From Promethearchaeota archaeon (GTDB lineage: Archaea; Asgardarchaeota; Lokiarchaeia; Helarchaeales; RDOG01): DNA of 58,778 nt. The position numbers and the translations under genes were made by a program. The notes below the pieces were generated by a model. It had not been told where the DNA came from. It saw nothing but the letters and a program-made list of their open reading frames with translations, and did no database searches. Shown here in pieces: positions 17,246 to 26,575 of this stretch; the stretch's first letter is position 1; each line of letters begins with the position of its first letter. Location: assembly GCA_011365055.1 (NCBI GenBank), contig RDOG01000024.1:1-58778 (forward strand), written 5' to 3'.

Positions 17246-19327
17246 TTAACTAGAGAACGATTTTTGAGCTTCTCTTGCTTTATAATCTCCAGAACCTTCA
17301 ATATTAAATTCAATTTCGATTTCTTCATCGGGTTTTATTTCTTCAAATGTCCAAGTAAGTTTATCTCCTGTTTTTTTAGGTTCGGGTTTTGCAGAAATTA
17401 AACTGAAATTCTCAGGGAGAACTTCTTCAAACACTCTATCGATCTCTGAGGCATCACTTTTGTTTTTATGGATGATGATGATCGTATATTGACCTTTCGA
17501 GCTTCCTTGTTGGATAATTCTACCATCACTATAGCGTCTTCTTTCATGAATCACTTTAATAGGTTCAGGTTCTATTTCAGTTCCAATGGTCGAACCATCT
17601 TGAGTAATTGCATTAAAAACAACAGGAGCAAAATATTCTGTATCTCTCGCAGGTTTGATTGCAATTAACGGATAAATAATTTTGATTTCGGTTTCATCTT
17701 CGAGTACGCCAATTGTATCTAAAACCTCAGTAACAGCAACAATCATCTTTCTTTCATCTTCAATATCAGATGCAGTAGGTTCATAAGAGATTTCAATATT
17801 CCCTGCACTAATATCTTTTTCGCCAACAGTCATTGTGATACTGTTAGGAGCTTCAAATTGTGGAGGAATCGTATCTTCTATATGAAATTTATCTATTGGA
17901 GCCTTTCCAGAAGTATTTACAGTTATAGTTGCTTCTAACTCAGTTTTTCTAAAGGATGGGATTTCCAATTGAGAAAATTCTTTCGTTCCCGATAATGTTA
18001 GCACAGGTAATTCAATAGCTTCAACAGTTACGAGTGCAGATAATTGATTAATAACATCTCCAACAATGGTAAATTGGACATCTTTTCCAAAAGTAGGAAG
18101 ATCTTCACTTTCAACTTCCCATGGTTGTGATTCCCATTCTTCACCAGGATTCACGATTACATCAGGATCTAGTTGTGGACCAAGATCAACAACTTTTTCT
18201 TCAGTATTATAATCTCCAGATCGTAAATCAACATCTAAAAGTTTTAAAGGAAATTCAGATCGATTCTTAAAAATGAATCTACAATCCCATACATCAGGTT
18301 GTTCATCTCTTTCATCCCGATCAACGTAATAAATGTTGTCACTGTAACCATCTACATAATCCACAGCTAATCCAGAATAAGTATCCTCAGGAATTAAATA
18401 TTTTAATTCAATAGGACCTGAGTTTATCGGTTCTTTATCCCTTGGAGTAATTTTTGCCGTAAATTCAAGAGTTTTTGAAGCCCCAGCAGGAATTTCTTCT
18501 ATTCTCCAAGTTAATTTGTCCGAATCTTTATCTACCTTTCCACCACTATCATTATTAATCGATACTTTATCAAATTCTGATGCAATTCCTTTTATTAATT
18601 CAACATTCGTAACGGTTGCTTCACTATCATTTTTTAACACGATTTGAAATAAGGTTTCATGTTCTTGATTTAAAATAAAGGTATGGCTTGCTTCTCCTTC
18701 CTTTTCAGGTGAAGTATTTACAATTTGCTCGATATTTAGTGGAGATGTAATTTCTTTAACGTTGATTTTGTAATCTTGAGTCCAATCTTCTTGAGGATCT
18801 AAATCTAAAATATGAAATTTTTTATTTTTTATATCTGTATTGTCTCCTCCGGTAAGTTCTAAATCGATATCCCAAATTCTATTCTTTCGTCCGTTATTCA
18901 TAACTCTAAGAAAACCAGATACGGAACTTTCTGAAATTTCCCCAGCTTTCATTCGTAATTGAATCTGTTCATCAATCATCACATCAAATAAATTTGCAAG
19001 ATCATCCCTTGTGTCTCTGTCTCGATAAGCTTCAGCTTCACTAACAGATGCAGTTATAGCCCGTTTAGTTATACCTTCTGAAGCAGCAATTGCATCAAAG
19101 AAATCTTGTAATTCAGATTTAATCAAAAAGTTTACGCCTTCTGATTTTCGCTTTCCTTTATCCCAAACATTTTTTAAAACTTTTTCAGCTTCTTTTCCTA
19201 GTTTAGCCTCAGTTGTTTCTTTATATTTTTTTTGAAAAACGTTTTTATAGGAGTCTTCAGCTTCTACAACGATCTTATCACCAGTAAGATCAACTGTCCC
19301 AAACTCAAACTCCCATCTATAAGACAT
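17246..19327 (-). CDS. Multi-domain protein with DUF11/CARDB-like beta repeats, no signal peptide
   Basis: A protein of about 693 residues. The first 200 residues are helical and charged. After that come at least three or four Ig-like beta repeats of the DUF11/CARDB kind: each has a phrase such as LFQIVLKNDSEATVTNVEL or YTIIIIHKNKSDASEI, then DKLTWRIEEIPAGASKTLEF or DKLTWTFEEIKPDEEIEIEF. Such repeats are normally extracellular, yet no signal peptide or membrane helix is visible, so the protein appears cytoplasmic. The ATG at 19327 is preferred over the GTG at 19336, which lies inside the GAGGTGA ribosome site. Function unknown; a scaffold or structural role is possible. Confidence 0.7.
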   Translation of the reverse strand: MSYRWEFEFGTVDLTGDKIVVEAEDSYKNVFQKKYKETTEAKLGKEAEKVLKNVWDKGKRKSEGVNFLIKSELQDFFDAIAASEGITKRAITASVSEAEAYRDRDTRDDLANLFDVMIDEQIQLRMKAGEISESSVSGFLRVMNNGRKNRIWDIDLELTGGDNTDIKNKKFHILDLDPQEDWTQDYKINVKEITSPLNIEQIVNTSPEKEGEASHTFILNQEHETLFQIVLKNDSEATVTNVELIKGIASEFDKVSINNDSGGKVDKDSDKLTWRIEEIPAGASKTLEFTAKITPRDKEPINSGPIELKYLIPEDTYSGLAVDYVDGYSDNIYYVDRDERDEQPDVWDCRFIFKNRSEFPLKLLDVDLRSGDYNTEEKVVDLGPQLDPDVIVNPGEEWESQPWEVESEDLPTFGKDVQFTIVGDVINQLSALVTVEAIELPVLTLSGTKEFSQLEIPSFRKTELEATITVNTSGKAPIDKFHIEDTIPPQFEAPNSITMTVGEKDISAGNIEISYEPTASDIEDERKMIVAVTEVLDTIGVLEDETEIKIIYPLIAIKPARDTEYFAPVVFNAITQDGSTIGTEIEPEPIKVIHERRRYSDGRIIQQGSSKGQYTIIIIHKNKSDASEIDRVFEEVLPENFSLISAKPEPKKTGDKLTWTFEEIKPDEEIEIEFNIEGSGDYKAREAQKSFSS

Positions 19328-19795
19328 TTTTTTCACCTCAATTCATTATCTACCAAATTTTTAAAAATTTAATAAAATGTTCGACAAAAATATACTAAGA
19401 ATTAATTATTGATCAAAAATTCAACTATTAAAAACATTGGATCATTTGAATTAGTGAAAAAGGATTACATTGCCCAGTTTCTTAATTCTTTATTAAACAT
19501 TAAAAATAACTAAATTAGAATAAATTATTATGAATAGAGTAATTAAAATTAAGAAATTTTTAGATATTTATATTGAATTATTAAAAAAACTATTCAATTT
19601 CAGCTCTTTATTTTTGATTTTTATCTTAATTCTGTCAAATTATTAATATTTCGACAATATTTTCTAGTAAAAAAACTTATAAAGGGTACTACTTTTTTAA
19701 TAATAAATAATACTTAGTAATACGCATCAAGAAAAAAGTATTATTTAAAATAGAGAAAAAATTCTAAAAATTCATAGTTCAGGAGCAATTTGATC
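19328..19795. promoter_or_regulatory. Divergent intergenic region before the metal ABC operon
   Basis: This 468-base AT-rich gap separates two divergent genes and must hold promoters for both. A TATA-like CTTATAAA lies at 19676-19683, about 115 bases before the binding-protein start, and a short palindrome TACTTAGTA at 19711-19719 lies just downstream of it, where a metal-responsive repressor could act. Both are weak calls. AGGAG at 19781-19785 is the ribosome site. No open frame with coding character is present. Confidence 0.35.
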
Positions 19796-20914
19796 ATGAA
19801 AATGAAAAGAAATTTGCGTTTTCTTCTCCCTTTTATTATAGTAGCTTTAATATTATTTTCAACTCCTTTGCTACAAATAGGATCGGCACTTTTTTCGAAT
19901 AATGATATTTCATCAATTTCAGATTTTAATAGTACGCCTTATAAAATCGAAATTTGTGCCGATCCTGATCCTGTCTCAAATGTGACTGTGGCAACAAATA
20001 CAGCATTAGGGGACTTTCTTTCACACTTAATCTATGGTAAAAAAAATGTTTCATCAGGTGAATATGTTGAATCAATAATGCCTGGAGGCACATGCCCTGC
20101 CCATTATGACACGACGCCCAGTGATGTAACATTAATTTCGGAAGCAGACCTTATTGCATGCATTGGTTATCCAGAAAGTGGTTGGCTTCCAGATTTATTA
20201 ATTACTGCAGGAAGAGGTGAAGCAAAATTTGCCATGGGTTCAAATAACATTCAAAATTATACTAATCCTTGGCTTGTTCCAGATAATGCTATAATTTGGC
20301 TAGATATTCTAACTAAAAAGTTAAATACCACATTTACGAGTTCAGAAAATATAACAAATTTTGAAACCAATCGAGCAAATTATGTCTCAAATCTTCAAGG
20401 TAATGCTACAGAAATAATCGCTACAGCTTCATCAAATTCACTGACGGGAATACCAGTGCTTGTCATGGAATGGCAAAAAGATTTTTGTGAATGGCTAGGT
20501 CTGTCAGTAGTAGATACTTTTGGGTCAGACGAATCTCTATCGACTCAAGATATCGTTCAATTAGCCATGAAAGGACAATCTGCAGGCGTTCATTTGGTTA
20601 TTAGCAATTTACAAAGTGGTACAGAAGCGGGAGCAGAAATTGCAAAACAATGTGGGGCAATACACGTCATAATAAGTAATTTTCCAGATGCAGTCCCTTA
20701 TACACCTACTATCATGGATACAATTTGGTATAATGTTGAACAGATGATTCGAGGCAATGACTTATATATTTTACAAGATGGTTTGGTCGGTCATTATTCT
20801 AATTTATTGACAATAACTCAAATGTTATTTTATATTTTCTTAGCAATCTCAATTATTGCCTTACCTATTGCAGGGATTGAAGCTATAATGATTTATCGAA
20901 TGAAAAAACAATAA
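19796..20914 (+). CDS. Metal ABC transporter substrate-binding protein (ZnuA/TroA type)
   Basis: The metal-capturing part of a zinc- or manganese-type ABC importer, about 372 residues. It has an N-terminal signal/anchor, the cluster-9 binding-protein fold with the first metal-ligand region PGGTCPAHYDTTPSD (relatives: GxDPHxxxPxPSD), and, unusually, a C-terminal membrane helix (about 338-362) ending YRMKKQ, which would tether it beside the permease. Loop residues in the middle contain several further acids and histidines. The ATG at 19796 is used; an in-frame TTG at 19790 is also possible with the AGGAG site. It heads the operon with the ATPase and the permease-methyltransferase fusion. Metal identity cannot be read from the sequence. 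Confidence 0.85.
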   Translation: MKMKRNLRFLLPFIIVALILFSTPLLQIGSALFSNNDISSISDFNSTPYKIEICADPDPVSNVTVATNTALGDFLSHLIYGKKNVSSGEYVESIMPGGTCPAHYDTTPSDVTLISEADLIACIGYPESGWLPDLLITAGRGEAKFAMGSNNIQNYTNPWLVPDNAIIWLDILTKKLNTTFTSSENITNFETNRANYVSNLQGNATEIIATASSNSLTGIPVLVMEWQKDFCEWLGLSVVDTFGSDESLSTQDIVQLAMKGQSAGVHLVISNLQSGTEAGAEIAKQCGAIHVIISNFPDAVPYTPTIMDTIWYNVEQMIRGNDLYILQDGLVGHYSNLLTITQMLFYIFLAISIIALPIAGIEAIMIYRMKKQ

Positions 20915-20943
20915 TTTCACTTTTTTTTGTTAGAGTTGACCAA

Positions 20944-21687
20944 ATGAAAAATCATTCACAAATAATTCTACGAAACGCAAATACGACTTATGAAGGAGCA
21001 GATCGTCCAACTCTTCATAATATCTCTCTTAAAATTGAGGAAGGAGAATATATTTTAATTCTAGGACCTAATGGAGCGGGTAAAACTACGTTTCTCGAAA
21101 CAATTAATGGCTTGTTGAAAATAACCTCAGGTGATCTTAAAGTTTTTGGACATTCAATTAAAAAAAAGCGTACTTGGATACAAAAAAAAGTAGGATATGT
21201 TATTCAAGGATTTAATTATGATCCTTTCATTCCTTTTTTAGTTAAAGACATCATTATGATGGGTCGTATTGGAAAAATCGGAGTTTTAAATTTTCCTTCC
21301 AAGAAGGATTGGAATTTAGCTTGGGATTGGTTAAAAAAACTAAACATGTATGAATTTCGTTCTAGACCAATTGGAAAGCTTTCAGGAGGACAACAGCAAA
21401 AAGTACTAATTGTTCGTGCTCTGGTTAAAGAACCTGAGATTTTATTATTAGATGAGCCATATTCAAATCTTGATTTGAAATCAAAGAAAAAGATCTCCAA
21501 TGTTTTTAAATCGTTAAATGAAGAAAAGAAAATAACTATTCTATTAGTTTCACATGAAATTAGTGAAATTCCTCCTGAAATAACTCGGATTATCTATATT
21601 AAAGAAGGATTTGTTTTATATAATGGATCCGTACCGGATTTTCTTAAAACAGAGCATGCAAATCTTTTAAAATGGAAACAAATGTGA
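20944..21687 (+). CDS. Metal ABC transporter ATP-binding protein (ZnuC type)
   Basis: The 247-residue ATPase subunit of the metal importer. It shows Walker A GPNGAGKTT (41-49), the signature LSGGQ (146-150), Walker B ILLLDEP (166-172) and a switch His in LVSHEI. The N-terminal phrase and length match family 9 metal ATPases. It lies 29 bases after the binding-protein gene and 5 bases before the permease gene, a clear operon. Confidence 0.92.
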   Translation: MKNHSQIILRNANTTYEGADRPTLHNISLKIEEGEYILILGPNGAGKTTFLETINGLLKITSGDLKVFGHSIKKKRTWIQKKVGYVIQGFNYDPFIPFLVKDIIMMGRIGKIGVLNFPSKKDWNLAWDWLKKLNMYEFRSRPIGKLSGGQQQKVLIVRALVKEPEILLLDEPYSNLDLKSKKKISNVFKSLNEEKKITILLVSHEISEIPPEITRIIYIKEGFVLYNGSVPDFLKTEHANLLKWKQM

Positions 21688-21692
21688 AATAA

Positions 21693-23189
21693 ATGCCTTA
21701 CAACATTTTTTTATTTCTTTCAACAGTTCCATTACAATTAATAATAACATCAATCTTGGGAGCCATATTAGCAGGATTAAGTTGTTCTTTAACGGGTGTT
21801 TTTGTTGTAAATCTTAAAATTCCATCTATTGGATATTGCATGTCGCATGCAGCTTTTGCAGGTGCTTCATTAGGATTATTAATCGATGCTAATTTGAGAT
21901 TAATAAACATGGATTATTCGTTTGATCCACTCATTACTGCAGTCATTTTTACAATAATAGTTGCTGCAATTCTAGGACCACTTACTCAAAAAGCCAAGCT
22001 CGAAACGAATATCATTATAAGCATTCTTTTTACGTTAATGATTGCATTAGGATTTATATTTTTAAGTGCCATGCCATCAGGAGTTTTATCTGCAAGTGCA
22101 GTTTCAATTTTATGGGGATCAATATTTGGTATTTCAATGGAAGATGTTTTATATTTGGTTATTTTAAATGGAATTCTAATAATCATATTGGTTTTCTTTT
22201 ATAAAGAATTTCTTGCTATCATGTTTGATAAGAAATTAGCTCAAGCTTCAGGTATTAACGTCTCTATTTTTTTCTTCTTTGTTTTAATGACAACTGGAAT
22301 AGTTGTTGCGTTTTCCATTAAAATTATAGGAGCATTGCTTGTTTATGCTTTAATCGTAAATCCGTGTTCAACAATTTTAGAATTTTCATATGATATGAGA
22401 AAAATTTTTGCATTATCCCCAGTTATTGGAGTTGGAACGTGTATTTTAGGTTATTTTACATCACTTATATTTGATTTTCCTATAGGGTCTTCAATAATTA
22501 TCGTTTCTTGTATTATTTTTATAACGGCTCTTATAATTTCCCCAAAACGTCGTCGAAAAGACTCTATAAATGATAGAAAGAATATGAAGAAATCGCGGGA
22601 TATTGAATTTTTTAATTCGCTTGCTGAAGAATGGGACGAAAAAAATCCACACAAACCTGAAGTATTAAGAACATTTCTGGATATTCTTTCAATTAAACCA
22701 GGTTCTAAGATTCTTGATGTCGGGACGGGGACGGGGGTGATGATTCCTTATTTTATAGAGAAATTATCAAATAATTGTACAATAATAGCCATTGATAATG
22801 CTGAGAAGATGATTGAGGTAGCAAAAAGAAAATTTCCTCACGAAAAATATCCAACTATCGAATTCAAAATTCAAGATATTACTAAAATTTCCATACATCA
22901 AGAATATGATGCAATATTATGTCATAATTGTTTTCCTCACTTTGAAAATCAAGAAGAAACCGTTCGGATTATGACTAAAGGACTAAAAATGGGAGGAAAA
23001 CTTATGGTTGCACACTCTAAGTCCCGTGATTGGATTAATAACTTACATCGAAATACTGATGGTGTAGAGCATGATTACCTGCCAAATATTAAGGAATTGA
23101 GCTTAATGATGATTAAATCGAACCTCAAGGTTCTTGATCACATTGATGATGAGGATATGTTCTTTATCTTATCAGAGAAAGTAACTTAA
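21693..23189 (+). CDS. ABC-3 metal permease fused to a SAM methyltransferase
   Basis: A 498-residue fusion. Residues 1-285 are an ABC-3 permease (ZnuB type) with about eight membrane helices and the conserved GALLVYALIVNP segment. After a basic linker (285-300) comes a class I SAM-dependent methyltransferase with motif I LDVGTGTG (341-348), an acidic residue after motif II (AIDNAEKM) and the phrase AHSKSRDWINNLHR. The linker follows the last helix; the usual topology of such permeases would put the methyltransferase in the cytoplasm. Met298 (22584) might be a relic start of a once separate gene; I see no stop or ribosome site between the halves. What is methylated is unknown; a metal chelator or metalloid linked to the transported ion is one idea. 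Confidence 0.85.
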   Translation: MPYNIFLFLSTVPLQLIITSILGAILAGLSCSLTGVFVVNLKIPSIGYCMSHAAFAGASLGLLIDANLRLINMDYSFDPLITAVIFTIIVAAILGPLTQKAKLETNIIISILFTLMIALGFIFLSAMPSGVLSASAVSILWGSIFGISMEDVLYLVILNGILIIILVFFYKEFLAIMFDKKLAQASGINVSIFFFFVLMTTGIVVAFSIKIIGALLVYALIVNPCSTILEFSYDMRKIFALSPVIGVGTCILGYFTSLIFDFPIGSSIIIVSCIIFITALIISPKRRRKDSINDRKNMKKSRDIEFFNSLAEEWDEKNPHKPEVLRTFLDILSIKPGSKILDVGTGTGVMIPYFIEKLSNNCTIIAIDNAEKMIEVAKRKFPHEKYPTIEFKIQDITKISIHQEYDAILCHNCFPHFENQEETVRIMTKGLKMGGKLMVAHSKSRDWINNLHRNTDGVEHDYLPNIKELSLMMIKSNLKVLDHIDDEDMFFILSEKVT

Positions 23190-23239
23190 TTTTAGATAGA
23201 CATGTAGATAATTTCAAGCAAAAAAATTGTGATTTAAGA

Positions 23240-23923
23240 ATGAATTCAGTTGAAAATATATTTCAAAAAGAAGCAAGAAATTATGATATGATAATTAAAC
23301 GAATCATTCCCTTTTATGATGAAATATTAGAAACCTTAGTTTCATGTATACCTTTTCCTGTTGAAAAGAAAATCAAGATTATTGATTTGGGGAGTGGGAC
23401 GGGAACCCTTGCATTAAAACTAAAGAAAAAGTATCCGAATGCAGCTATTAAATGTCTAGATATTGCTGAAGATATGATAAAGATTTCTAAACAAAAGCTT
23501 AATCAATATTTAGAAATTCAATTTCAAGTAGAAGATCTCCATAATTTCGATTTCAATGAAAAATACGATCTAATAATTTCGTCATTAGCATTACATCACC
23601 TAAGAGGAGACATCAATAAAAAGAAGTTTTTCAAGAAAATAATAAATAATCTAAGTTCAGGAGGTTGTTTTTACAACGCGGATGTAACATTGGCTACAAA
23701 TGAATTCCTAGAGAAATTTTATCTTTTTAAATGGATTAATTACATGAAAGATAGTTATTCAATAGAGGAAATATATAATAATCTCATTCCAAAATACTAT
23801 CATAGGGAAATTCCAACGCAATTGGTTAAACAAATTAATTGGTTATTAGATCTTGGGTTTTCAAATGTTGATATTTTATGGAAATATTATCATTTTGTAA
23901 TATATTGTGGATTCAAACTTTAA
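23240..23923 (+). CDS. Class I SAM-dependent methyltransferase
   Basis: A 227-residue methyltransferase with motif I IIDLGSGTG, the acidic motif II KCLDIAEDM and the LIISSLALHHL post-motif typical of small-molecule methyltransferases of the UbiE/Tam type. It follows the permease-methyltransferase fusion by 50 bases on the same strand and may be co-transcribed. Its sequence is quite different from the fused domain, so it is not a simple duplicate. The substrate is unknown. Confidence 0.85.
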   Translation: MNSVENIFQKEARNYDMIIKRIIPFYDEILETLVSCIPFPVEKKIKIIDLGSGTGTLALKLKKKYPNAAIKCLDIAEDMIKISKQKLNQYLEIQFQVEDLHNFDFNEKYDLIISSLALHHLRGDINKKKFFKKIINNLSSGGCFYNADVTLATNEFLEKFYLFKWINYMKDSYSIEEIYNNLIPKYYHREIPTQLVKQINWLLDLGFSNVDILWKYYHFVIYCGFKL

Positions 23924-23978
23924 AATTTATTTATTGATTAAAAATAAGTATAAAAAATTTTATTTTTTTTTAGTAATT

Positions 23979-25577
23979 TCAAGTTATTATAGTATCTTTT
24001 AAGAGATTTTTATATCGATTAGGCGTTATAAAAACAGATTTCATGATTCTATTTGGTAATTTTCTCTTTAGTACTTGGTGTAATAAAGGCGTATCCTTTT
24101 TTGGATCATATTCATACTTACCAGAACGTAACTCTTCTATATTAGGCTTTTTAGGTAATGATTTTAAATACCGCATATACCTTCTATTGGCCATATATTC
24201 GTATTGATATACTTGATGTGATCTTATGGACCATTTCATAAAAATTTCATTCCAAAAATTCATACTTTTTCTTTTACTAAGCATCTTTTTATTTTTGATG
24301 TTATAAAATCTTGGATAGGCTGCTAGAGATTCTGAATATAATTCATAAGGTGTCATTTTTTCTGGATAATAAACAACATGTTGGACATCATATAATTCCC
24401 AGTTTTTTGAGAAGATGACATCTTTATCCTTCATTTCATCAAATAAAACTGTTCCTGGAAAGGGCATTAAAGGCATGAAACCAGCAATATCTATAAGACT
24501 TTCTTGAGCGAATTTTACAGTTTCTCTAATTGTTTCTGTTGTATCATTTTCAAATCCGAAAACGAAAAATCCATTTGTAGCTATGCCATGGTCGTGCATA
24601 CTCTTAATACAATGTTTGATTAAATCTGGATCTTGATCTTTTTTCATTGATTTTAAAGTTTCAGGATTAATAGATTCAAATCCAAAAGTTCCAATAATGC
24701 AATTAGTTTCTTGCATTAAATTCAATAATTCGGGATCTTCTGCAACATCTGCTCTCATTTGGGAATGCCAACCGTAAATCTTTATATCATTATCAAGTAT
24801 TGCCTGGAGTAGGTCTTTTAAATATGGTTTATTCCCAACTAAATTATCATCATAGAAAAAAACATAATTTTGAGATTCTAATTTATTAGTTTTTAATTCA
24901 TCAACAACGCTTTCTATGCTTCGATGCCTACATAGTTTTCCGAATGATGGAGTTACAGAACAAAACGTACAATTAAAGGGGCAACCTCTTGTTACTTGGA
25001 TTGGGTAGACATTAAAATTGAATGGCGTAATCTTATATGACATCATACCCTTAATTAAGGTCCAATTTGGATAAGGGAGTGAATCCAAATCGGAAATGAA
25101 TTTTCTCTGTGAATTATGATATATTTCTTCTCCATCTTTATAAGATAATCCAAGAATATCATCCACTGAAAGGTTATTCTCAAGTGCCTCGACTAATTCA
25201 AGAATTGCTTGTTCCCCTTCATTCCTGATCACGTAATCCCCATAATGAACAGCTTCTTCTGGGTTTAAACTTGCATGAACCCCTCCTAAAACAACAGGAA
25301 TTTTAAACTTTTTTCGATAATATTCAGCAAGTTGATAGCCTTTTACTGCAGTTACTGTGGATATAGAGATTCCAATCAGATCTGAATCCATAACATCTGA
25401 AGATTCAAGCGGAGTAATTTTTTCATCAATTATTTGAACATCATATCCCTTTCTTCTTAGCATTTCTCCCATAATACAAGTACCTATATGTGGCAATTTC
25501 AATCCAGGAATAACTAAGGTACTAAAATTTCCAGAAAATCTGTTCTGATCCGGTAAAATGAACCTTATTCGTTTCAT
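23979..25577 (-). CDS. B12-binding radical SAM protein
   Basis: A cobalamin-dependent (class B) radical SAM enzyme of about 532 residues. The N-terminal 140 residues form the B12-binding Rossmann-like domain (GLKLPHIGTCIMGEMLRRKG, PVVLGGVHASLNPEEA). The radical SAM core holds the iron-sulfur motif CPFNCTFC (Cys199, Cys203, Cys206). The C-terminal 150 residues match the extension usual for such methylases and ring-forming enzymes. Relatives methylate unreactive carbons in lipids and cofactors or build rings. I prefer ATG at 25577 to the TTG at 25595. The gene is 39 bases downstream of a TetR gene on the same strand, which may control it. Confidence 0.88.
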   Translation of the reverse strand: MKRIRFILPDQNRFSGNFSTLVIPGLKLPHIGTCIMGEMLRRKGYDVQIIDEKITPLESSDVMDSDLIGISISTVTAVKGYQLAEYYRKKFKIPVVLGGVHASLNPEEAVHYGDYVIRNEGEQAILELVEALENNLSVDDILGLSYKDGEEIYHNSQRKFISDLDSLPYPNWTLIKGMMSYKITPFNFNVYPIQVTRGCPFNCTFCSVTPSFGKLCRHRSIESVVDELKTNKLESQNYVFFYDDNLVGNKPYLKDLLQAILDNDIKIYGWHSQMRADVAEDPELLNLMQETNCIIGTFGFESINPETLKSMKKDQDPDLIKHCIKSMHDHGIATNGFFVFGFENDTTETIRETVKFAQESLIDIAGFMPLMPFPGTVLFDEMKDKDVIFSKNWELYDVQHVVYYPEKMTPYELYSESLAAYPRFYNIKNKKMLSKRKSMNFWNEIFMKWSIRSHQVYQYEYMANRRYMRYLKSLPKKPNIEELRSGKYEYDPKKDTPLLHQVLKRKLPNRIMKSVFITPNRYKNLLKDTIIT

Positions 25578-25633
25578 AATAGTTAAATTAAACAAGATTC
25601 TAATATAAAAAAATATTTGATTGATTTGATTAT

Positions 25634-26260
25634 TTATTGAAATTCCTTATTTATTAAAAATGTTAAATTATTATCCGTTAATGTAATGAAATCTTTAGTA
25701 ACAGATTCACATGATTCTTTCGCACCACTCTCAAGCCAATTGAGAATTGAATTAATATAACCAGATATATAAAATTCTGAAATCCGTTCTTTTGACACTA
25801 GCATTTTTAAATCATCTGGTTGCAAGATTGATAATAATATGTTAAAGAATTGTTTAAGAGTTTTATAAATAAGATTATTTTTAGAGATTATCGGTTTAAA
25901 TTCGCTTAATTGAAGATATAATTTTGAATAACGTTTAAAATATTTCACGGTATCGAGCATGCCTTTCCAATATGTTTCTTTTATGAATTCTTGTTTATTT
26001 ACGTTTATAATTCCCCCAAGTAATATTTCATTCTTCCAAGCTTCAATTAAATAATCTTCTAATAAATCATATTTATCAGAATAATGAGCGTAGAAGGTCG
26101 TTCTGTAGATCATGGCTTCGTCTGAGATTTTTTTGATTGAAATATCCTTTAATTCATTTTTTTTTAGTAATTTTGTAATGGCTTCTCGAAGAAGACGTTT
26201 TGTTCTTTGAATTCGTAAATCCTCATTACTAGATTGTTTAATTGACAAATTTACATACAT
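25634..26260 (-). CDS. TetR family transcriptional regulator
   Basis: A 208-residue TetR/AcrR regulator. The N-terminal DNA-binding domain (about 22-75) has the helix-turn-helix phrase ISIKKISDEAMIYRTTFYAHYSDKYDLLEDY split here by the recognition helix RTTFYAHY, and the rest is the all-helical ligand-binding domain, similar to the TetR_C_7 kind with WLESGAKES near the end. It is co-directional with the B12 radical SAM gene downstream and divergent from the CrtI-like flavoprotein gene, so it may control both through the shared gap. The start is ATG. Confidence 0.88.
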   Translation of the reverse strand: MYVNLSIKQSSNEDLRIQRTKRLLREAITKLLKKNELKDISIKKISDEAMIYRTTFYAHYSDKYDLLEDYLIEAWKNEILLGGIINVNKQEFIKETYWKGMLDTVKYFKRYSKLYLQLSEFKPIISKNNLIYKTLKQFFNILLSILQPDDLKMLVSKERISEFYISGYINSILNWLESGAKESCESVTKDFITLTDNNLTFLINKEFQ

Positions 26261-26575
26261 CCCATTTCATTATTTCGGTACATGATAATTGAATGATACT
26301 TATTATGACAACTTTAGATTACTATTATAAAAAAACAACACCGTTCCCCTCAAGCACAATGTTCTTAGTTTTAATATTCAAATATATGTATGTTTCAAAT
26401 TAAAATTTGACTGGAGACCTTAGTGATGCATTAAAATCATTTCTCATTGATTTTGACCAAAATTCTTGCTATCTATTATTATGTTAATAAATAAAAAATG
26501 CAAAATAAGTAATTAATAACACATATCGTTAACATATATGATTTTTAATGAAAATTTAGGAGTTTGAGAATTAAT
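26261..26575. promoter_or_regulatory. TetR/flavoprotein divergent promoter region with palindrome
   Basis: A 315-base gap between the divergent TetR and flavoprotein genes. An inverted repeat, AAAATCA at 26433-26439 and TGATTTT at 26448-26454 with an 8-base spacer, is a candidate operator for the TetR protein. AGGAG at 26558-26562 is the likely ribosome site of the flavoprotein gene. No coding frame is seen. Confidence 0.35.

Noticed and set aside
22500..22640. Separate start of the methyltransferase at Met298 of the permease fusion
   Set aside because: No stop ends the permease part and no ribosome site precedes the ATG at 22584, so a fusion is the simpler reading.
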